Part shown: piece by piece, positions 4,684 through 5,180 of the stretch | Layout: each line of letters begins with the position of its first letter | Numbering within the stretch: position 1 is the stretch's first letter | Source: Actinomycetes bacterium | GTDB lineage: Bacteria; Actinomycetota; Acidimicrobiia; Acidimicrobiales; Palsa-688 | Direction: 5' to 3' | DNA length: 5,180 nucleotides | Assembly (NCBI GenBank): GCA_021798075.1 | Contig: JAJZYO010000181.1 | Span: 1-5,180 of the forward strand | Notes under the pieces: generated by a model | What the model saw: only the letters and a program-made list of their open reading frames with translations | Database searches by the model: none | What the model was told of the DNA's origin: nothing | Made by a program: the position numbers and the translations under genes

Positions 4684-5180
4684 AAGGCAGGTGCCCGGTG
4701 CCCGTTTGTCTTGGGGCAGCTGTGGCCGTCCTCGAGCGGGTAACCGCAGAGTGGGCAAGGCGGGCGCCCCCGAGAGAGCAGCCGCTTACCGTGCTCCATC
4801 ACCCCCGCCGCCTGTTCCCGAGTGAGCCTCACGCGCATCTGGCCGTCGTCGGGCCCGGGCTCCTCTTCCTCGGCTTCGGGGCGGAACTCTCGGGCCACGA
4901 GCACGATCCTGTCTGCCTCGGAGTCGTAGCCGAGCTGCATCGTACCCACGGCCCATTGTTCCTCTACGGGCTCTTCCAGTTGGAGCTCGCCCTCGCCGGG
5001 TGTGGCGGACGGGGCAGCCAGGTCGGCGAGGACCTCGGAGAGGCCCCCTGCCAGCAAAAGGACCTGCTGCTTTTCGAGCTTGAGCGTCACCACCCGGTCG
5101 TCCTGGCGCACTTGGAGGTAGAAAACGCGCTTGCCCGGCGGCCCGATGGCCCCTACCGTCACCCGAGAGGGGCTCGGGAG
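4680..5180 (-). CDS. DUF3090 family protein, 5'-truncated by the window edge
   Basis: A member of the DUF3090 family (Rv2134c-like), encoded in actinobacteria beside SCO1664-family and histidine-phosphatase-like (MSMEG_4193/Rv2135c) proteins; function unknown. Hallmarks, numbered from the GTG at 5162: GAIGPPGKRVFYLQ (4-17), LEKQQVLLLA (29-38), a central VGTMQLGYD (72-80), MRVRLTREQA (109-118), and a C-terminal knuckle with C136-x2-C139 and C149 (PPCPLCG then GHSC), likely to bind zinc. An acidic loop (EAEEEEPGPDD, 96-106) separates the last two parts. The frame stays open through 5180, and homologues have residues like PERFVAGTVG aligned to PSRVTVGAIG across the GTG, so the real start is probably beyond the window. 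It overlaps the SCO1664 start by GTGA, indicating co-expression. Confidence 0.9.
   Translation of the reverse strand, partial: LPSPSRVTVGAIGPPGKRVFYLQVRQDDRVVTLKLEKQQVLLLAGGLSEVLADLAAPSATPGEGELQLEEPVEEQWAVGTMQLGYDSEADRIVLVAREFRPEAEEEEPGPDDGQMRVRLTREQAAGVMEHGKRLLSRGRPPCPLCGYPLEDGHSCPKTNGHRAPAL

Noticed and set aside
4684..4758. A 25-residue upstream extension of the SCO1664 protein from ATG 4758
   Set aside because: It lies wholly inside the DUF3090 coding region, is Arg/Pro-rich and has no family similarity.
5160..5162. GTG as the DUF3090 start
   Set aside because: The frame stays open to 5180 and homologues continue upstream of this point, so the true start is probably outside the window.

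Overview
The window is high-GC DNA (clearly above 60% by eye, with strong G/C third positions) from an actinobacterium. A WhiB-type iron-sulfur regulator, a PdtaS-type sensor kinase, a SigB/SigF-type sigma factor with its anti-sigma partner, and a SCO1664/DUF3090 pair are all hallmarks of that phylum. The proteins are recognisable but not close to the Mycobacterium or Streptomyces versions I can recall, so a deep-branching group such as Acidimicrobiia is a plausible guess, not a demonstrated one.

Layout. One gene runs rightward: a 5'-truncated pdtaS-type histidine kinase (window edge to 1088). It converges on a leftward series of six genes, listed here in transcription order from the right edge: a DUF3090 protein (5'-truncated by the window edge), a SCO1664-family PI3/PI4-kinase-like protein, an RsbW/UshX-like anti-sigma factor, a SigB/SigF/SigH-type sigma factor, a diacylglycerol-kinase-family lipid kinase, and a WhiB1-type regulator. 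A GC-rich hairpin sits in the 79-bp convergent gap between pdtaS and whiB. Two other gaps contain regulatory-looking DNA: 1459-1631 upstream of whiB, and 3763-3897 upstream of the anti-sigma gene.

How the genes fit together. DUF3090 and SCO1664 overlap by a GTGA stop/start, as do the anti-sigma and sigma genes. The lipid kinase starts 11 bp after the sigma stop, with its ribosome-binding site over that stop codon. This suggests two transcription units, DUF3090-SCO1664 and anti-sigma/sigma/lipid kinase, followed by a separately promoted whiB. From memory, pdtaS next to whiB1 in convergent orientation is also found in M. tuberculosis (Rv3220c/Rv3219), and kinase-wblE-lipid kinase-sigH-anti-sigma resembles the S. 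coelicolor SCO5239-SCO5244 region. The block is therefore an old conserved signalling neighbourhood, here joined to the actinobacterial 'trio' genes (Rv2134c/Rv2133c-like).

The most interesting signals are a near-consensus CRP-type operator and a compound palindrome upstream of whiB, an anti-sigma factor whose ATP-binding residues look lost, and an uncharacterised kinase-like protein paired with a putative zinc-binding DUF3090 protein. I see no mobile element, CRISPR array, tRNA or rRNA.
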